Source of the DNA: Afipia sp. P52-10
GTDB taxonomy: Bacteria > Pseudomonadota > Alphaproteobacteria > Rhizobiales > Xanthobacteraceae
Direction of reading: 5' to 3'
Length of the DNA: 64,000 bases
Assembly (NCBI RefSeq): GCF_000516555.1
Contig: NZ_AZSJ01000003.1
Location: 977,307-1,041,306, forward strand
Translations under genes and position numbers: made by a program
Notes under the pieces: generated by a model
The model's database searches: none
What the model was told of the DNA's origin: nothing
Seen by the model: the letters and a program-made list of their open reading frames with translations, nothing else
Shown: positions 8,713 through 18,974 of the stretch, in pieces
Layout of the letters: each line of letters starts with the position of its first letter
Position numbering within the stretch: the stretch's first letter is position 1

Positions 8713-9243
8713 ATGCAGATCAGGGACGCCAGGGCGGCGGACATCGACGGTATCGTGGCGATCTATAACGACGCTGTCAGCAACACCACCGCAATCTGGA
8801 ACGAGGTCGAGGTCGACGCCGCCAACCGCGCCGCCTGGCTGGCCGACCGGCAGCGCCAGGGCTACCCGGTGCTGGTGGCGGTCGGCGACGATGGCGCTGT
8901 GCTCGGCTACGCCACCTTCGGCGACTGGCGGGCGTTCGACGGTTACCGGCACACGGTCGAACACTCCGTCTATGTGCGGGGGGATCAGCGCGGCGGCGGC
9001 ATCGGCACAGCGCTAATGCTCGGCCTGATCGGCTGCGCCCGAAGGCTCGGCAAGCATGTCATGGTCGCAGCGATCGAAGCCCGCAACGAGGCGTCGATCA
9101 AGCTGCATCACAAACTCGGCTTCGAAACTGTCGGCCATATGAAGGAGGTCGGCACCAAGTTCGGCATCTGGCTCGACCTCGCGTTCCTGCAATTGACGCT
9201 CGACCGCCGCAGCGACCCGGACGCGCCCGTCAGGCGCGCGTGA
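8713..9243 (+). CDS. GNAT N-acetyltransferase, phosphinothricin/methionine-sulfone type
   Basis: This 176-residue cytosolic acetyltransferase matches the Pat/MnaT (YncA) subgroup. The start IRDARAADIDGIVAIYNDAV, the block VEHSVYV and the acetyl-CoA-binding DQRGGGIGTALM are typical, as is the distal motif IEARNEASIKLHHKLGFE. It would transfer acetyl groups to methionine sulfone, methionine sulfoximine or phosphinothricin-like amines. AAGGAG at 8699-8704 precedes the ATG. It is probably monocistronic or follows apaG. Confidence 0.87.
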   Translation: MQIRDARAADIDGIVAIYNDAVSNTTAIWNEVEVDAANRAAWLADRQRQGYPVLVAVGDDGAVLGYATFGDWRAFDGYRHTVEHSVYVRGDQRGGGIGTALMLGLIGCARRLGKHVMVAAIEARNEASIKLHHKLGFETVGHMKEVGTKFGIWLDLAFLQLTLDRRSDPDAPVRRA

Positions 9244-9262
9244 CGGGCGCGACACTCGCGCG

Positions 9263-10237
9263 TCAAACCGCGTCGGCCTCTTCCGGCGTGAACGTGTAGA
9301 CCGAGGAGCAGAATTCGCAGGTCACCTCGATCTTGCTGTCCTTCACCATCTCGATCCGCTCGCGCTTGGTGAAGCCCTTCAGCATGCCCTCCACCGCCTG
9401 GCGCGAACACGAGCACTTGGCCTGGACATGCTGCGGCTGAAACACCCGCACGCCGCGCTCATGGAACAGGCGGAACAGCAGCCGCTCGCCGGACAGCTCC
9501 GGATCGATCAGTTCGACATCCTCCACCGTCTGCATCAGCGACTGACCCTCGACCCAGGCGTCATCGACCTCGGTGGTGTGCGGCTCGGTTCCTTCCGGCG
9601 CATCGCCTGGATGCAGATCCGCCTGCCGCGCGCGCTCCGGCGATTTCGGCAGGAACTGCAGCAGCAATCCGCCAGCACGCCAACGATGACGGGGCCCGCC
9701 CTGCCCACGCAGCTCCTCGCCAACCGCAAGCCGCACACGCGTCGGAATCTGCTCCGAGCGCAGGAAGTATTCGTGCGCGGCCGCTTCCAGATCGCCGCCG
9801 TCCAGCGCCACCAGCCCCTGATAGCGGCTCATGTCCGAGCCCTGATCGATGGTCATCGCCAGATGGCCCTTGCCCAGCAGTTCGCCGGTGGTCTGGCCGA
9901 ACTTCAATCGCGTGGTATCGAAGCGCGCATAGGCGCGCAGCTTGTCCGGCGCCGTGAAGTTGACGACGATCATCGAGATCGGACCGTCGGTCTGGGTCTG
10001 CAGGATGAAGCGCCCTTCGAACTTCAACGACGAGCCGAGCAGCGAGGTGAGCACGATCGCCTCGCCGAGCACCTTGCTCACCGCGGGCGGATAAGCGTGC
10101 TTGGTCAGGATATCGTCCAGCGCCGGGCCGAGCTTGACCAGCCGGCCGCGCAGGTCGAGCGAGGCGACCTCGAATGGAATCAGCGCGTCGTGCAGCGGCG
10201 CTGCCGACGGCTCGCGAACGAGAGTGTCATCCGTCAT
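9263..10237 (-). CDS. hslO: Redox-regulated chaperone Hsp33
   Basis: This 324-residue holdase chaperone is activated by oxidation and heat in the cytosol. The C-terminal zinc/redox switch is intact: Cys275-x-Cys277, 29 residues, then Cys307-x2-Cys310. The N-terminal domain shows [28 protein letters not shown]. It overlaps the argF stop by ATGA and is therefore coupled to the argD-argF operon, an arrangement seen in related Rhizobiales. Confidence 0.95.
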   Translation of the reverse strand: MTDDTLVREPSAAPLHDALIPFEVASLDLRGRLVKLGPALDDILTKHAYPPAVSKVLGEAIVLTSLLGSSLKFEGRFILQTQTDGPISMIVVNFTAPDKLRAYARFDTTRLKFGQTTGELLGKGHLAMTIDQGSDMSRYQGLVALDGGDLEAAAHEYFLRSEQIPTRVRLAVGEELRGQGGPRHRWRAGGLLLQFLPKSPERARQADLHPGDAPEGTEPHTTEVDDAWVEGQSLMQTVEDVELIDPELSGERLLFRLFHERGVRVFQPQHVQAKCSCSRQAVEGMLKGFTKRERIEMVKDSKIEVTCEFCSSVYTFTPEEADAV

Positions 10238-11172
10238 TCCGGCTTCGCCGCGTTAAAACACCAGGCAAGAATACCTTTTTGCGCGTGCAGGCGGTTCTCG
10301 GCCTCATCAAACACCACCGACTGTGGACCATCGATGACCTCATCGGTCACCTCCTCGCCACGGTGCGCTGGCAGACAATGCATGAACAGCGCGTCGGGCT
10401 TGGCCAACGACATCAGCTTGGCATTGACCTGATAGCGCCGCAACAGGTTGTGGCGATGCTCGCCATCCTTATCCCCCATCGAGACCCAGGTATCGGTGAC
10501 GACGCAGTCGGCATCGCGCACCATCTCCTCCGGGTCGTTGCCGAGCCGCACCGCGGCATTGTTCAGCTTGATCCAATCCTTCAGCGGCTTCTTCGGCGCC
10601 AGTTCCGGCGGGGTCGCGACGTTGAGCTTGAAATCGAAGCGCTGCGCCGCATGCACCCAGGAGGCCAGCACGTTGTTGTCGTCGCCGCTCCAGGCCACGG
10701 TGCGTCCGGTGATAGGCCCGCGATGCTCCTCATAGGTCATCACGTCGGCCATCACCTGGCACGGATGCGACAACCGCGTCAGCCCGTTGATCACCGGCAC
10801 GGTGGCGTGCTCGGCGAGTTCCAGCAGCGCATCGTGGCTGAGGATACGGATCATGATGGCGTCGACATAGCGCGACAGCACCCGTGCGGTGTCGGCGATC
10901 GTCTCGCCGCGGCCGAGTTGCATCTCGGCGCCGGTCAGCATGATCGCCTCGCCGCCGAGCTGGCGCATGCCGACGTCGAACGACACCCGCGTTCGCGTTG
11001 AGGGCTTTTCAAAGATCATCGCCAGCGTCTTGCCCGCGAGCGGACGGTCGGCGGTGCCGTTCAGCCCCTGCTTGCGCCGAGTCTTCAACGCGAGGCTGGT
11101 GTCCAGCATCGCCCGCAGGTCGGCCTGCGGTAATGCGCTGATATCGAGAAAATGACGAGGCGGCATGTTCAC
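10234..11172 (-). CDS. argF: Ornithine carbamoyltransferase
   Basis: This cytosolic arginine-biosynthesis enzyme forms citrulline from ornithine and carbamoyl phosphate. Its 312 residues include the carbamoyl-phosphate motif [12 protein letters not shown], the HPCQ motif ([10 protein letters not shown]), and the ornithine-binding [11 protein letters not shown]. The GTG at 11172 has GGGAG at a good distance; an ATG two codons in is the alternative start. It begins one base after the argD stop. Confidence 0.95.
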   Translation of the reverse strand: MNMPPRHFLDISALPQADLRAMLDTSLALKTRRKQGLNGTADRPLAGKTLAMIFEKPSTRTRVSFDVGMRQLGGEAIMLTGAEMQLGRGETIADTARVLSRYVDAIMIRILSHDALLELAEHATVPVINGLTRLSHPCQVMADVMTYEEHRGPITGRTVAWSGDDNNVLASWVHAAQRFDFKLNVATPPELAPKKPLKDWIKLNNAAVRLGNDPEEMVRDADCVVTDTWVSMGDKDGEHRHNLLRRYQVNAKLMSLAKPDALFMHCLPAHRGEEVTDEVIDGPQSVVFDEAENRLHAQKGILAWCFNAAKPE

Positions 11173-11173
11173 G

Positions 11174-12394
11174 TCAGGCCACTCCCCGCTTCGCGGCAGC
11201 GCTCAGCTTGGCGCAGGCCCGCTCGATGCGCTGCACCGCCTCGTCGATCTCCGCCTCGCTGACGATCAGCGGCGGCAGCATGCGCAGCACATTGTCACCG
11301 GCCGCAACCGTCAGCAGCTTCTCGTCGCGCAGCGCATTGCCGAGATCGCCGGCCGGGATCACCGCCTTGACGCCGAGCAACAGCCCCTCGCCGCGCACCT
11401 CGCTGAGGATGTCGGGATGGCGATCGCAGATGCCCGCGAGCTTCTGCTTCAGCAACAGCGACATGCGCTGCACATGGTCGACGAAGCCCGGCGCCAGCAT
11501 CACGTCGAGCACCGCATTGGCTGCCGTCATCGCCAGCGGATTGCCGCCGAAGGTGGAGCCATGCGTGCCGGCCGTCATACCCTTGGCCGCTTCCTTCGTT
11601 GCAAGGCATGCACCGATCGGGAAGCCGCCACCGAGCGCCTTGGCGAGCGACATGATGTCCGGCGTCACGCCGGTCCGCTTGTAGGCGAAAATCTCACCGG
11701 TGCGGCCCATGCCGGTCTGCACCTCGTCGAACACCAGCAGCAGCCCGTTACGGTCGCACAGCTCGCGCAGCGCCTTGAAGAACTGCGGCGATGGCGAACG
11801 CACGCCGCCCTCGCCCTGCAGCGGCTCGATCATGATCGCCGCGGTCTGCGGACCGATCGCCGTCTTGACCGCCTCGATGTCGCCGAGCGGCACCTGATCG
11901 AAGCCTTCGACCGGCGGGCCGAAGCCTTCGAGATATTTCGCCTGGCCGCCGGCGGCGATGGTCGCAAGCGTGCGGCCATGGAATGCGCCTTCGAACGTGA
12001 TGATGCGATAGCGTTCGCCCTTGCCGCTCGCATGCTGATACTTGCGCGCCATCTTGATCGCGCACTCCACCGCTTCGGCGCCGGAGTTGCAGAAGAAGGC
12101 GACGTCGGCAAAGCTCGCCTCGCACAGCCGGCGCGCGAGCTTCTCGCCGTCGGGCATCGAATAGAGGTTGGAGACGTGCCAGACCTTGCCGAGCTGCTCG
12201 GTCATCGCCTTGACCAGATGCGGATGTGCATGGCCGAGCGCATTGACTGCGACGCCGCTGCCGAAATCGAGATAACGATCGCCGTTCGTCGCGATCAGCC
12301 ACGCCCCCTCGCCGCGCTCGAAGGCGACGTCGGCACGGGCGAAAACGGGAAGCAGATGGGTCTGTGCGATCTGGTTCATGGCGACCTGGTTCAT
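11174..12394 (-). CDS. argD: Acetylornithine aminotransferase (possibly also succinyldiaminopimelate aminotransferase)
   Basis: This class III PLP aminotransferase makes N-acetylornithine in arginine synthesis. [48 protein letters not shown] and the PLP lysine region [14 protein letters not shown] are all present. The open frame extends upstream to 12481, but that extension has no family similarity. MNQVAMNQ offers starts at 12394 and 12379, and I use the former. It is the first gene of argD-argF-hslO. Confidence 0.93.
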   Translation of the reverse strand: MNQVAMNQIAQTHLLPVFARADVAFERGEGAWLIATNGDRYLDFGSGVAVNALGHAHPHLVKAMTEQLGKVWHVSNLYSMPDGEKLARRLCEASFADVAFFCNSGAEAVECAIKMARKYQHASGKGERYRIITFEGAFHGRTLATIAAGGQAKYLEGFGPPVEGFDQVPLGDIEAVKTAIGPQTAAIMIEPLQGEGGVRSPSPQFFKALRELCDRNGLLLVFDEVQTGMGRTGEIFAYKRTGVTPDIMSLAKALGGGFPIGACLATKEAAKGMTAGTHGSTFGGNPLAMTAANAVLDVMLAPGFVDHVQRMSLLLKQKLAGICDRHPDILSEVRGEGLLLGVKAVIPAGDLGNALRDEKLLTVAAGDNVLRMLPPLIVSEAEIDEAVQRIERACAKLSAAAKRGVA

Positions 12395-12837
12395 TGGATC
12401 AGGGGGGCGCTTCGTGCCCGGCATCATATTGAGTGCGCTAGGCTTTGGCGTCGGCCCGAAATAAAAGTGCCGCCCTTCCAAGGCGGCACAGGCAACATTC
12501 TATTGGTGGGCCGCGAACTGTCAACAGCGGCAGTTCGGTCACGGCGACCGTAGAAAAAGCCCATTTTGCTGATTTCTTCACAGCTCATGTCGGAATTCAC
12601 AGCCCCGGACTCTTGCGCGCGAGTCAGCGCATATTGTAGCGTTTGGGCCATAAGACACGACATCTCGTGCAGCGGTTCTGCCCCCTCAGGTCGTTTTTGT
12701 TAAGGCGTAGCGTCCGGTCGTTAAAGGCGATTCCGGCGAGGGAGGAGGGATTCAGCGGCCCGAGGCCGGCGAAATCGCGCCGGAGGTTCCAGTCACATGT
12801 GCGCGCAACGCGCATGCGACAACAAGGGAAGAAGGCG
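12395..12837. other. Intergenic region between divergent argD and gcrA
   Basis: This gap of about 440 bases has no supported protein gene. Toward argD it holds a sigma-70-like promoter and a hairpin with a U-rich tail, described separately. Toward gcrA I see AT-richer GTTAAGG and GTTAAAGG words (12709 and 12720 region), but no promoter with convincing spacing. Confidence 0.5.
12467..12524 (-). promoter_or_regulatory. Promoter and leader hairpin upstream of argD
   Basis: On the minus strand TTGACA (12524-12519) and TAGAAT (12502-12497) are 16 bases apart, a good sigma-70-type promoter. Immediately downstream, GTGCCGCC (12489-12482) pairs with GGCGGCAC (12474-12467), followed by TTTTATTT. A transcript starting here would have a terminator-like hairpin near its 5' end, about 70 bases before the argD ATG. 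Confidence 0.5.
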
Positions 12838-13344
12838 ATGACAGTCATTACCTGGTCCGACGAGCGCGTGGAGCAACTCAAGAAGCTCTGGGAAGCGGGG
12901 CTTTCGGCAAGCCAGATCGCGGCTGAACTCGGCAATGTCACGCGCAATGCCGTGATCGGCAAAGTCCATCGGCTCGGACTCTCCGGCCGCGCCAAGTCAC
13001 CGTCCACATCCGTCCCGCGTCCGCGCAAGGCGCGGCCCGCCCAGCACATCATGCGCATCTCGCGTCCGGTCTCACGCGGCAACACCGCGCTGGCTCATGC
13101 CTTCGAGATGGAAGTCGAGGCCGATCCGATCGCCTTCGACAACGTGGTTCCGATGAGTCAACGCAAGACGCTCCTGGAACTCACCGAAGATACCTGCCAC
13201 TGGCCGGTCGGCGATCCCGGCAGCGCCGACTTTTTCTTCTGTGGCGGCAAGTCGCTCACCGGTCTTCCCTACTGCGGCCATCACTCCCGAGTCGCCTATC
13301 AGCCGGCTGCGGACCGCCGCCGGAACCCGTCGCGGCCGCGCTGA
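12838..13344 (+). CDS. gcrA: GcrA cell-cycle regulator
   Basis: This 168-residue regulator acts with sigma-70 RNA polymerase at promoters carrying methylated GANTC in Alphaproteobacteria. The N-terminal helix-turn-helix is clear: TWSDERVEQLKKLW, then LSASQIAAELG and NAVIGKVHRLGLSGR. A basic Pro/Arg linker follows, and the C-terminal domain has DTCHWPVGDP, FFFCGG and YCGHHSRVAY. The ATG at 12838 begins the conserved domain; the frame remains open upstream but without similarity. Confidence 0.95.
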   Translation: MTVITWSDERVEQLKKLWEAGLSASQIAAELGNVTRNAVIGKVHRLGLSGRAKSPSTSVPRPRKARPAQHIMRISRPVSRGNTALAHAFEMEVEADPIAFDNVVPMSQRKTLLELTEDTCHWPVGDPGSADFFFCGGKSLTGLPYCGHHSRVAYQPAADRRRNPSRPR

Positions 13345-13377
13345 GGCGCAAGCGAACGACCGAAACGAACAAAAACA

Positions 13378-13404
13378 AAGGGCCTGACTTAAAGTCAGGC
13401 CCTT
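13378..13404. terminator. Bidirectional terminator between gcrA and phoB
   Basis: AAGGGCCTGACTT (13378-13390) is an exact inverted repeat of AAGTCAGGCCCTT (13392-13404), with a minimal loop. It lies between the convergent gcrA and phoB genes and probably serves both. Confidence 0.85.
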
Positions 13405-13446
13405 CTGCGTTGTTATGCTGCTGGTGTCACCGCATGCGGGCTGCCG

Positions 13447-14157
13447 CTACTGCTGCTGCTCCACCTTGCCGAAACGATCGTCGAGAGCATAGCCCGCGCC
13501 GCGCACGGTGCGGATCGGATCGATCGCCCGGCCGGAGTTCAACAGCTTGCGCAGACGGCCGATATGCACATCGACGGTGCGTTCGTCGATGTAGATGTCC
13601 CGGCCCCAGACGCTGTCGAGCAGTTGCTCGCGGCTGAACACGCGGCCCGGATGCTCAAGGAAGAACTCGAGCAGGCGATACTCGGTCGGACCGAGTTCGA
13701 TCGGCTGGCCCGCGCGGGAGACGCGACGCTTCTCGCGATCGAGCTCCAGGTCGCCCCAGGACAGCACGTTGGCCATCCGCTCCGGCGAGGCGCGGCGCAA
13801 CAGGCCGCGCACGCGCGCCAACAGCTCCGGCACTGAGAACGGCTTGACGATATAGTCGTCGGCGCCGGTGGCGAGCCCGCGCACTCGCTCGCTTTCCTCG
13901 CCGCGCGCGGTCAGCATGATGATCGGCAACTGCCGCGTTTCAGGACGGGCCCGCAGGCGGCGGCACAGTTCGATGCCGGAGAGCCCCGGCAGCATCCAGT
14001 CGAGCACCACCAGGTCGGGCACACGCTCCTTCAAGCGCGTATCGGCTTCGTCGCCACGCCCGACGGTTTCGACGTCGTAGCCTTCCGCGTCGAGATTGTA
14101 ACGCAAGAGCGTCGTCAGCGCCTCTTCGTCTTCGACAACCAGAATCCGTGCGTTCAT
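13447..14157 (-). CDS. phoB: Phosphate regulon response regulator PhoB
   Basis: This 236-residue OmpR-type regulator has a receiver domain (phosphoacceptor Asp53 in VVLDWMLPG, and the lysine in YIVKPFSVPEL) and a winged-helix DNA-binding domain with EYRLLEFFLEHPGRVFSREQLLD and TVDVHIGRLRK. It activates phosphate-starvation genes after phosphorylation by PhoR. It is the last gene of the phoR-pst-phoU-phoB block, 18 bases after phoU. Confidence 0.97.
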   Translation of the reverse strand: MNARILVVEDEEALTTLLRYNLDAEGYDVETVGRGDEADTRLKERVPDLVVLDWMLPGLSGIELCRRLRARPETRQLPIIMLTARGEESERVRGLATGADDYIVKPFSVPELLARVRGLLRRASPERMANVLSWGDLELDREKRRVSRAGQPIELGPTEYRLLEFFLEHPGRVFSREQLLDSVWGRDIYIDERTVDVHIGRLRKLLNSGRAIDPIRTVRGAGYALDDRFGKVEQQQ

Positions 14158-14175
14158 GAAACCCCTGTCGTTCGC

Positions 14176-14892
14176 TTAGTTGCCAGGCGCCATCGCGGCG
14201 AAGCTGGTCATATCGCCCTTCGGGCGCTTGTCGGAGATCTGCTGACCTTCGATCATGTAGAACACCGTCTCGGCGATGTTGGTGGCGTGATCGCCGATCC
14301 GCTCGATATTCTTGGCGCAGAACATCAGGTGGATACAGAACGAGATGTTGCGCGGGTCTTCCATCATGTAGGTGAGCAATTCGCGGAACAAAGAGGTGCA
14401 GATCGCATCGACCTCCTCGTCGCCCTTCCACACCGCCATCGCCGCCGGCAGATCGTGTGCGGCATAGGCATCCAGCACCGACTTGATCTGCGACTGCACC
14501 AGCGCCGTCATATGCTCGAGGCCGCGGATCAGCTTCATCGGATGAAAATCGCCATCAAGCTGGTTGACCCGCTTGCCGATGTTCTTGGCGAGGTCGCCGA
14601 TCCGCTCCAGGTCGGTGGCGACGCGCAACGCGCCAACGATCTCGCGCAGGTCGACCGCCATCGGCTGGCGGCGGGCGATCGTCAGCACCGCCCGCTCCTC
14701 GATCTGATGCTGCAGCCTGTCGATCTCGGTATCGAGTTCGACGACCTGCTTGGCGAGCGCGGCATCGCGGCGCACCAGCGCGTCGACGGAGTCGCCGATC
14801 TGGCGCTCGGCCAGGCCGCCCATCTCGGCAACCAGACGCGCGAGCTCCTGCAGATCGGCGTCGAATGCCTTTGCGGTATGTTCTGAAGCCAT
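14176..14892 (-). CDS. phoU: Phosphate transport system regulator PhoU
   Basis: PhoU is a cytosolic helical protein that relays Pst transporter status to PhoR and restrains phosphate uptake. Two PhoU repeats are visible, each with the metal-binding pattern: DLREIVGALRVATDLERIGDLAKNI is split around residues 75-100, and the second is CAKNIERIGDHATNIAE. The start at 14892 (MASEHTAKAFD) follows GGAG with six bases' spacing; in-frame ATG and further upstream codons are too close to that site. Confidence 0.96.
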   Translation of the reverse strand: MASEHTAKAFDADLQELARLVAEMGGLAERQIGDSVDALVRRDAALAKQVVELDTEIDRLQHQIEERAVLTIARRQPMAVDLREIVGALRVATDLERIGDLAKNIGKRVNQLDGDFHPMKLIRGLEHMTALVQSQIKSVLDAYAAHDLPAAMAVWKGDEEVDAICTSLFRELLTYMMEDPRNISFCIHLMFCAKNIERIGDHATNIAETVFYMIEGQQISDKRPKGDMTSFAAMAPGN

Positions 14893-14914
14893 GACCATCT
14901 CCAAAAAGCGCGGC

Positions 14915-15739
14915 TCAACCGAACCGGCCGGTAATGTAATCTTGCGTCCGGCGATCCGACGGCGAGGTGAAGATCTTGTTAGTCGCGTCGAACTCGATCA
15001 GCTCGCCGAGATACATGAACGCCGTATAGTCCGACACGCGCGCGGCCTGCTGCATATTATGGGTCACGATCGCGATCGTATAATCTTCCTTCAGGCCGTT
15101 GATCAGCTCTTCGATCTTGGCGGTCGAGATCGGATCGAGCGCCGAGCACGGCTCGTCGAACAGGATCACCTCCGGGCGCACCGCAATGGTCCGCGCGATG
15201 CACAGCCGCTGCTGCTGGCCGCCCGACAGGCTGAGGCCCGAGGCATTGAGCTTGTCCTTCACCTCGTCCCAGAGCGCACCGCCGCGTAGCGCCGCCTCGA
15301 CGCGATCGTCCATCTCCGACCGGGAGATCTTCTCGTACAGGCGGATGCCGAAAGCGATGTTCTCGTAGATCGTCATCGGAAACGGCGTCGGCTTCTGGAA
15401 CACCATGCCGACCCGCGCGCGCAAGAGATTGAGATCGAGCTTCGGGTCCAGAATATTGGTCTTGTCGAGCAGGATCTGCCCTTCCGCGCGCTGGCCCGGA
15501 TACAGATCGTACATCCGGTTGAAGATGCGCAGCAAGGTGGACTTGCCGCACCCCGACGGGCCGATGAAGGCCGTGACGCGGTTGGTGCCGAGCGTCAGGT
15601 TGATGTTCTTCAGCGCACGCGCGTCGCCGTAGAAGAAGTTGAGGTCGCGAACGGTGATCTTCGGCGTGCTGTCGGCGGTGGCCGACATCGGCGGCGCCGA
15701 CGTCTGAGGAAGATCGACGGAAACGTTGAGGCTGCTCAT
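14915..15739 (-). CDS. pstB: Phosphate ABC transporter ATPase PstB
   Basis: This is the cytosolic ATPase of the high-affinity phosphate importer. Its 274 residues include Walker [10 protein letters not shown] (60-68), the signature LSGGQQQRL, Walker [14 protein letters not shown] and the switch [12 protein letters not shown]. The end YITGRFG is the standard PstB C-terminus. The ATG overlaps the pstA stop by four bases. Confidence 0.97.
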   Translation of the reverse strand: MSSLNVSVDLPQTSAPPMSATADSTPKITVRDLNFFYGDARALKNINLTLGTNRVTAFIGPSGCGKSTLLRIFNRMYDLYPGQRAEGQILLDKTNILDPKLDLNLLRARVGMVFQKPTPFPMTIYENIAFGIRLYEKISRSEMDDRVEAALRGGALWDEVKDKLNASGLSLSGGQQQRLCIARTIAVRPEVILFDEPCSALDPISTAKIEELINGLKEDYTIAIVTHNMQQAARVSDYTAFMYLGELIEFDATNKIFTSPSDRRTQDYITGRFG

Positions 15740-16611
15740 TTATTCGTCCTTTCGGCGCCAAGGATACGCGCACCGATATTCAGGGCCAGAACTGCAAGCG
15801 TGATGATCAGCGCGCCCGCCCAGGCGAGCTGCTTCCAGTAGTCGTAAGGACTCTGCACGAAGTTGTTGATGGTGACCGGCAGGTTGGCCATCGTCTTGGT
15901 GAGATCGAGGCTCCAGAACTGGTTCGACAGCGCCGTGAACAACAGCGGCGCGGTTTCACCTGCCACGCGGGCGGTGGCGAGCAGAACGCCGGTGATGATG
16001 CCGGCGCGGGCGGCGCGATAGGCGACGCGGCGGATCACCAGCGACCGCGGCAGGCCGAGGGCGGACGCCGCCTCGCGCAGCGGATTGGGCACCAGCAGCA
16101 GCATGTCCTCGGTGGTGCGCACCACCACCGGAATGACGATCACCGCCAGCGCCAGCGCACCGGCGAGCGCCGAGAAGCCGCCCATCGGCACCACCACCGC
16201 GCCGTAGACGAACAGACCGATGATGATCGACGGCGCGCTCAGCAGAATGTCGTTGATGAAGCGGACGACCGAGGTGAGCTGGTCGTGACGGCCGTACTCG
16301 GCCATGTAAGTGCCGGCGAACAGGCCAAGCGGCGCGCCGATGCCGACGCCGATCAACGTCATGAGCAGCGAACCGACGATGGCATTGAGCAGGCCGCCGC
16401 TGTTGGAGCCCGGCGGCGGTGTCATCTCCGTGAAGATCTGCAGGCTGATGCCGGCAAGCCCGTTCCAGAACAACGTGAACAGGATCAGCGCGAGCCAGCT
16501 CACGCCGAACAGCGCCGCACCGACGCAGAGCAGGCGCACGATGACGTCCGCCCGCCGGCGGCGGCTATAGATCGGATTGGCAGCCGGAACGCTGGTATCG
16601 GCGATGGTCAT
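15736..16611 (-). CDS. pstA: Phosphate ABC transporter permease PstA
   Basis: This 291-residue inner-membrane permease has about six transmembrane segments and the transporter inner-membrane signature ([23 protein letters not shown] region, residues ~160-185). It pairs with PstC to form the phosphate channel. The start ATG is four bases after the pstC stop, and the gene is coupled to pstB by ATGA. Confidence 0.95.
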   Translation of the reverse strand: MTIADTSVPAANPIYSRRRRADVIVRLLCVGAALFGVSWLALILFTLFWNGLAGISLQIFTEMTPPPGSNSGGLLNAIVGSLLMTLIGVGIGAPLGLFAGTYMAEYGRHDQLTSVVRFINDILLSAPSIIIGLFVYGAVVVPMGGFSALAGALALAVIVIPVVVRTTEDMLLLVPNPLREAASALGLPRSLVIRRVAYRAARAGIITGVLLATARVAGETAPLLFTALSNQFWSLDLTKTMANLPVTINNFVQSPYDYWKQLAWAGALIITLAVLALNIGARILGAERTNK

Positions 16612-16615
16612 GGCG

Positions 16616-17650
16616 TCACTTCCCCGCCTTGCGCTCGAGTCGCAGCAGCATCAGCCGCGCCGCAGCGAGCACGAAGAATGTCAGAATGAACAGCAGCAGG
16701 CCGAGCAGGATCAGCGACGACTGGTGCAGGCCGTCGCTCTCGGCAAACTCCGAGGCGATCGCCGCCGAGATCGTCGTGCCCGGCGCGAAGATCGACGAGG
16801 AGACGCGGAACGAGTTGCCGATGATGAACGTCACCGCCATCGTTTCGCCGAGCGCGCGGCCGAGCGCCAGCATGACGCCGCCGATCACGCCGACGCGGGT
16901 GTAGGGGATCACCACGTAGCGGATCACTTCCCAGGTTGTGCAGCCGACGCCGTAGGCCGCCTCCTTCAGCACCGGCGGAACGGTCGCGAACACGTCGCGC
17001 GAGACCGCAGTGATGAATGGCAGCACCATGATCGCCAGGATCAGCGAGGCGTTGAACAGGCTGAGATAGGATGGCGGGCCCGCGAAGACCGCACCGAGCA
17101 CCGGAACGCCCTCGAAGATGCTGATCATGAACGGCTGGAACGTGTGCGCCAGGAACGGGCCGAGCACGAAGAAGCCCCACATGCCGTAGATGATCGAGGG
17201 AATGCCGGCGAGCAGTTCGACGGCGATGCCGATCGGCCGGCGCAGCCATTGCGGGCAGAGTTCGGTGAGGAAGACGGCGATGCCGAGACCGACCGGCACG
17301 GCAATCAACATGGCGATGACCGAGGTGACGAGCGTCCCGTAGATCGGGCCGAGCGCGCCCATGACGGGCTCCGGCTGCGCCGACGGCGCCCACCGCTGGG
17401 TCCAGAGAAATTCGAAACCGAAGGCTTTCATCGCCGGCCAGGCGCCGACGATCAGCGAGAGAATGATACCGCCCAGGATGCCGAGCACCGACAGCGCGGC
17501 GAGGCGGGTCGCCCAGTAGAAAAGGCTGTCGCTGAGCTTGAACGCACTGAGGGCACGAGCGCGGTCGAATGGCTCGGACGCTTCCAACGATCCCCCTTGA
17601 ACGACGATGTCTGCCACGCGATCCCCCACCCTTACATTGTCGCTACGCAT
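16616..17650 (-). CDS. pstC: Phosphate ABC transporter permease PstC
   Basis: This inner-membrane permease of about 344 residues has six or more transmembrane helices and the signature [22 protein letters not shown], followed by [17 protein letters not shown] at 17650 is preferred over a TTG two codons upstream; a GTG at 17617 would give MADIVVQGG and is equally plausible. It follows pstS after a strong hairpin. Confidence 0.94.
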   Translation of the reverse strand: MRSDNVRVGDRVADIVVQGGSLEASEPFDRARALSAFKLSDSLFYWATRLAALSVLGILGGIILSLIVGAWPAMKAFGFEFLWTQRWAPSAQPEPVMGALGPIYGTLVTSVIAMLIAVPVGLGIAVFLTELCPQWLRRPIGIAVELLAGIPSIIYGMWGFFVLGPFLAHTFQPFMISIFEGVPVLGAVFAGPPSYLSLFNASLILAIMVLPFITAVSRDVFATVPPVLKEAAYGVGCTTWEVIRYVVIPYTRVGVIGGVMLALGRALGETMAVTFIIGNSFRVSSSIFAPGTTISAAIASEFAESDGLHQSSLILLGLLLFILTFFVLAAARLMLLRLERKAGK

Positions 17651-17695
17651 CTGCAACTGCCGTCACCGTCTCGCTCATGCCGTGATGGCGACTGC

Positions 17696-17718
17696 GGGAG
17701 GGCGGCGGCCGCCCTCCC
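17696..17718 (-). terminator. pstS-pstC intergenic hairpin
   Basis: GGGAGGGCGGC (17696-17706) and GCCGCCCTCCC (17708-17718) form an 11-base inverted repeat directly after pstS. There is no T-run, so it is more likely a 3'-stabilising or processing element that keeps pstS message above that of the permease genes than a full terminator. Confidence 0.6.
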
Positions 17719-17735
17719 TTGATCGCTGCGTGTGA

Positions 17736-18749
17736 TCAGCTCTTGATGTCCGCGCTCCAGGTCTTCTTGATCAGATCGACCACCGAAGCCGGCATCGGGA
17801 TGTAGTCGAGTTCCTCGGCAGCCTTGCCGCCCTTCTCGAACGCCCAGGTGAAGAACTTGATTGCCTCGGCGGCAGCGGCCTTATCGGTCGGCTGCTTGTG
17901 CATCAGGATGAAGGTCGCGGCGGTGATCGGCCACGACTGGTCGCCGGGCTGATCGGTCAGGATCACATAGTAGCCCGGAGCCTTCGCCCAATCGGCATTG
18001 GCTGCGGCGGCCTGGAAGGTCGCAATCGTCGGCTGCACGGTCTTGCCGGCCTTGTTGACGAGAGCGGCGTAGGTCAGCTTGTTCTGCTTCGCGTACGCAT
18101 ACTCGACATAACCGATCGAGTTCTTGGTCTGCGACACGTTACCGGCGACGCCTTCGTTGCCCTTGGCGCCAACGCCGACCGGCCATTCGACCGCGGTGTT
18201 CGAGCCGACCTTGCTCTTCCACTCGTCGCTCGCCTTCGCCAGGTAATCCGTGAAGTTGAACGTCGTGCCCGAACCGTCAGAGCGGCGGACCACGGCGATC
18301 GCCGTCGCCGGCAGGTTGACCGAGGGGTTCAGCTTCTTGATCGCCGCATCGTCCCACTTGGTGATCTTGCCGAGATAGATGTCGGCGAGCACCTGGCCGC
18401 TCAGCACCAGCTCGCCCGGCTTGACGCCGTCGAGATTGACGACCGGCACGATCGCGCCCATCACCTGCGGCCACTGCACGAGGCCGTCCTTCTCAAGCTG
18501 ATCGGCCTTCAGCGGCGCGTCGGTGGCGCCGAAAGTCACGGTCTTGGCCTGGATCTGCTTGATGCCGGCGCCGGAGCCGATCGACTGATAGTTCAGGCCG
18601 TTGCCGGTCTCCTTCTTGTACGTGTCGGCCCACTTCGAATAGATCGGAAACGGGAAGGTCGCGCCCGCGCCGGTAATGTCGGCGGCCTGCGCGCTGAGCG
18701 CCGTCGCAGCGAGAACGCTGGCGGCGAGAGTTGCTTTGAGAAAATTCAC
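17736..18749 (-). CDS. pstS: Phosphate-binding periplasmic protein PstS
   Basis: This 337-residue solute receptor of the Pst importer has a signal peptide ending ALSAQA (residue 22) followed by the mature start [18 protein letters not shown]. Phosphate-contact segments are visible: [17 protein letters not shown], and [17 protein letters not shown]. The GTG at 18749 is chosen because it opens the signal peptide and has GGAGAGAG just upstream; the longer frame to 18869 covers promoter DNA. Confidence 0.96.
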   Translation of the reverse strand: MNFLKATLAASVLAATALSAQAADITGAGATFPFPIYSKWADTYKKETGNGLNYQSIGSGAGIKQIQAKTVTFGATDAPLKADQLEKDGLVQWPQVMGAIVPVVNLDGVKPGELVLSGQVLADIYLGKITKWDDAAIKKLNPSVNLPATAIAVVRRSDGSGTTFNFTDYLAKASDEWKSKVGSNTAVEWPVGVGAKGNEGVAGNVSQTKNSIGYVEYAYAKQNKLTYAALVNKAGKTVQPTIATFQAAAANADWAKAPGYYVILTDQPGDQSWPITAATFILMHKQPTDKAAAAEAIKFFTWAFEKGGKAAEELDYIPMPASVVDLIKKTWSADIKS

Positions 18750-18921
18750 TGGCTCTCTCCATGTTAATCGCGCGCTCATCGTCCGCCGATGACAACACGC
18801 TGGCCGGGCGCCACGTTGCCCGCGATCCGCAGTAGCTTGGCTCACCCGGCGGTTCCGGCGTTCAATCACCGTTAACCGTCCGAGCGGCGAGACCGGTCTA
18901 GATCGCGCCCGTCATGGATTT

Positions 18922-18950
18922 ATGAGAGTTCGATGACAGCTGGATGACAG
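18922..18950 (-). promoter_or_regulatory. Pho box (PhoB-binding repeats)
   Basis: On the minus strand CTGTCAT (18950-18944), CTGTCAT (18939-18933) and CTCTCAT (18928-18922) recur at an exact 11-base period, the spacing of PhoB direct repeats. They lie between phoR and pstS, about 170 bases upstream of the pstS start, and point at pstSCAB-phoU-phoB. Confidence 0.88.
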
Positions 18951-18974
18951 AGGCAAGCCTCTGAAATCACACGG

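Noticed and set aside
12643-12837. 65-codon N-terminal extension of GcrA
   Set aside because: The frame is open but Arg/Pro-rich and lacks similarity; the conserved domain begins at the ATG at 12838.
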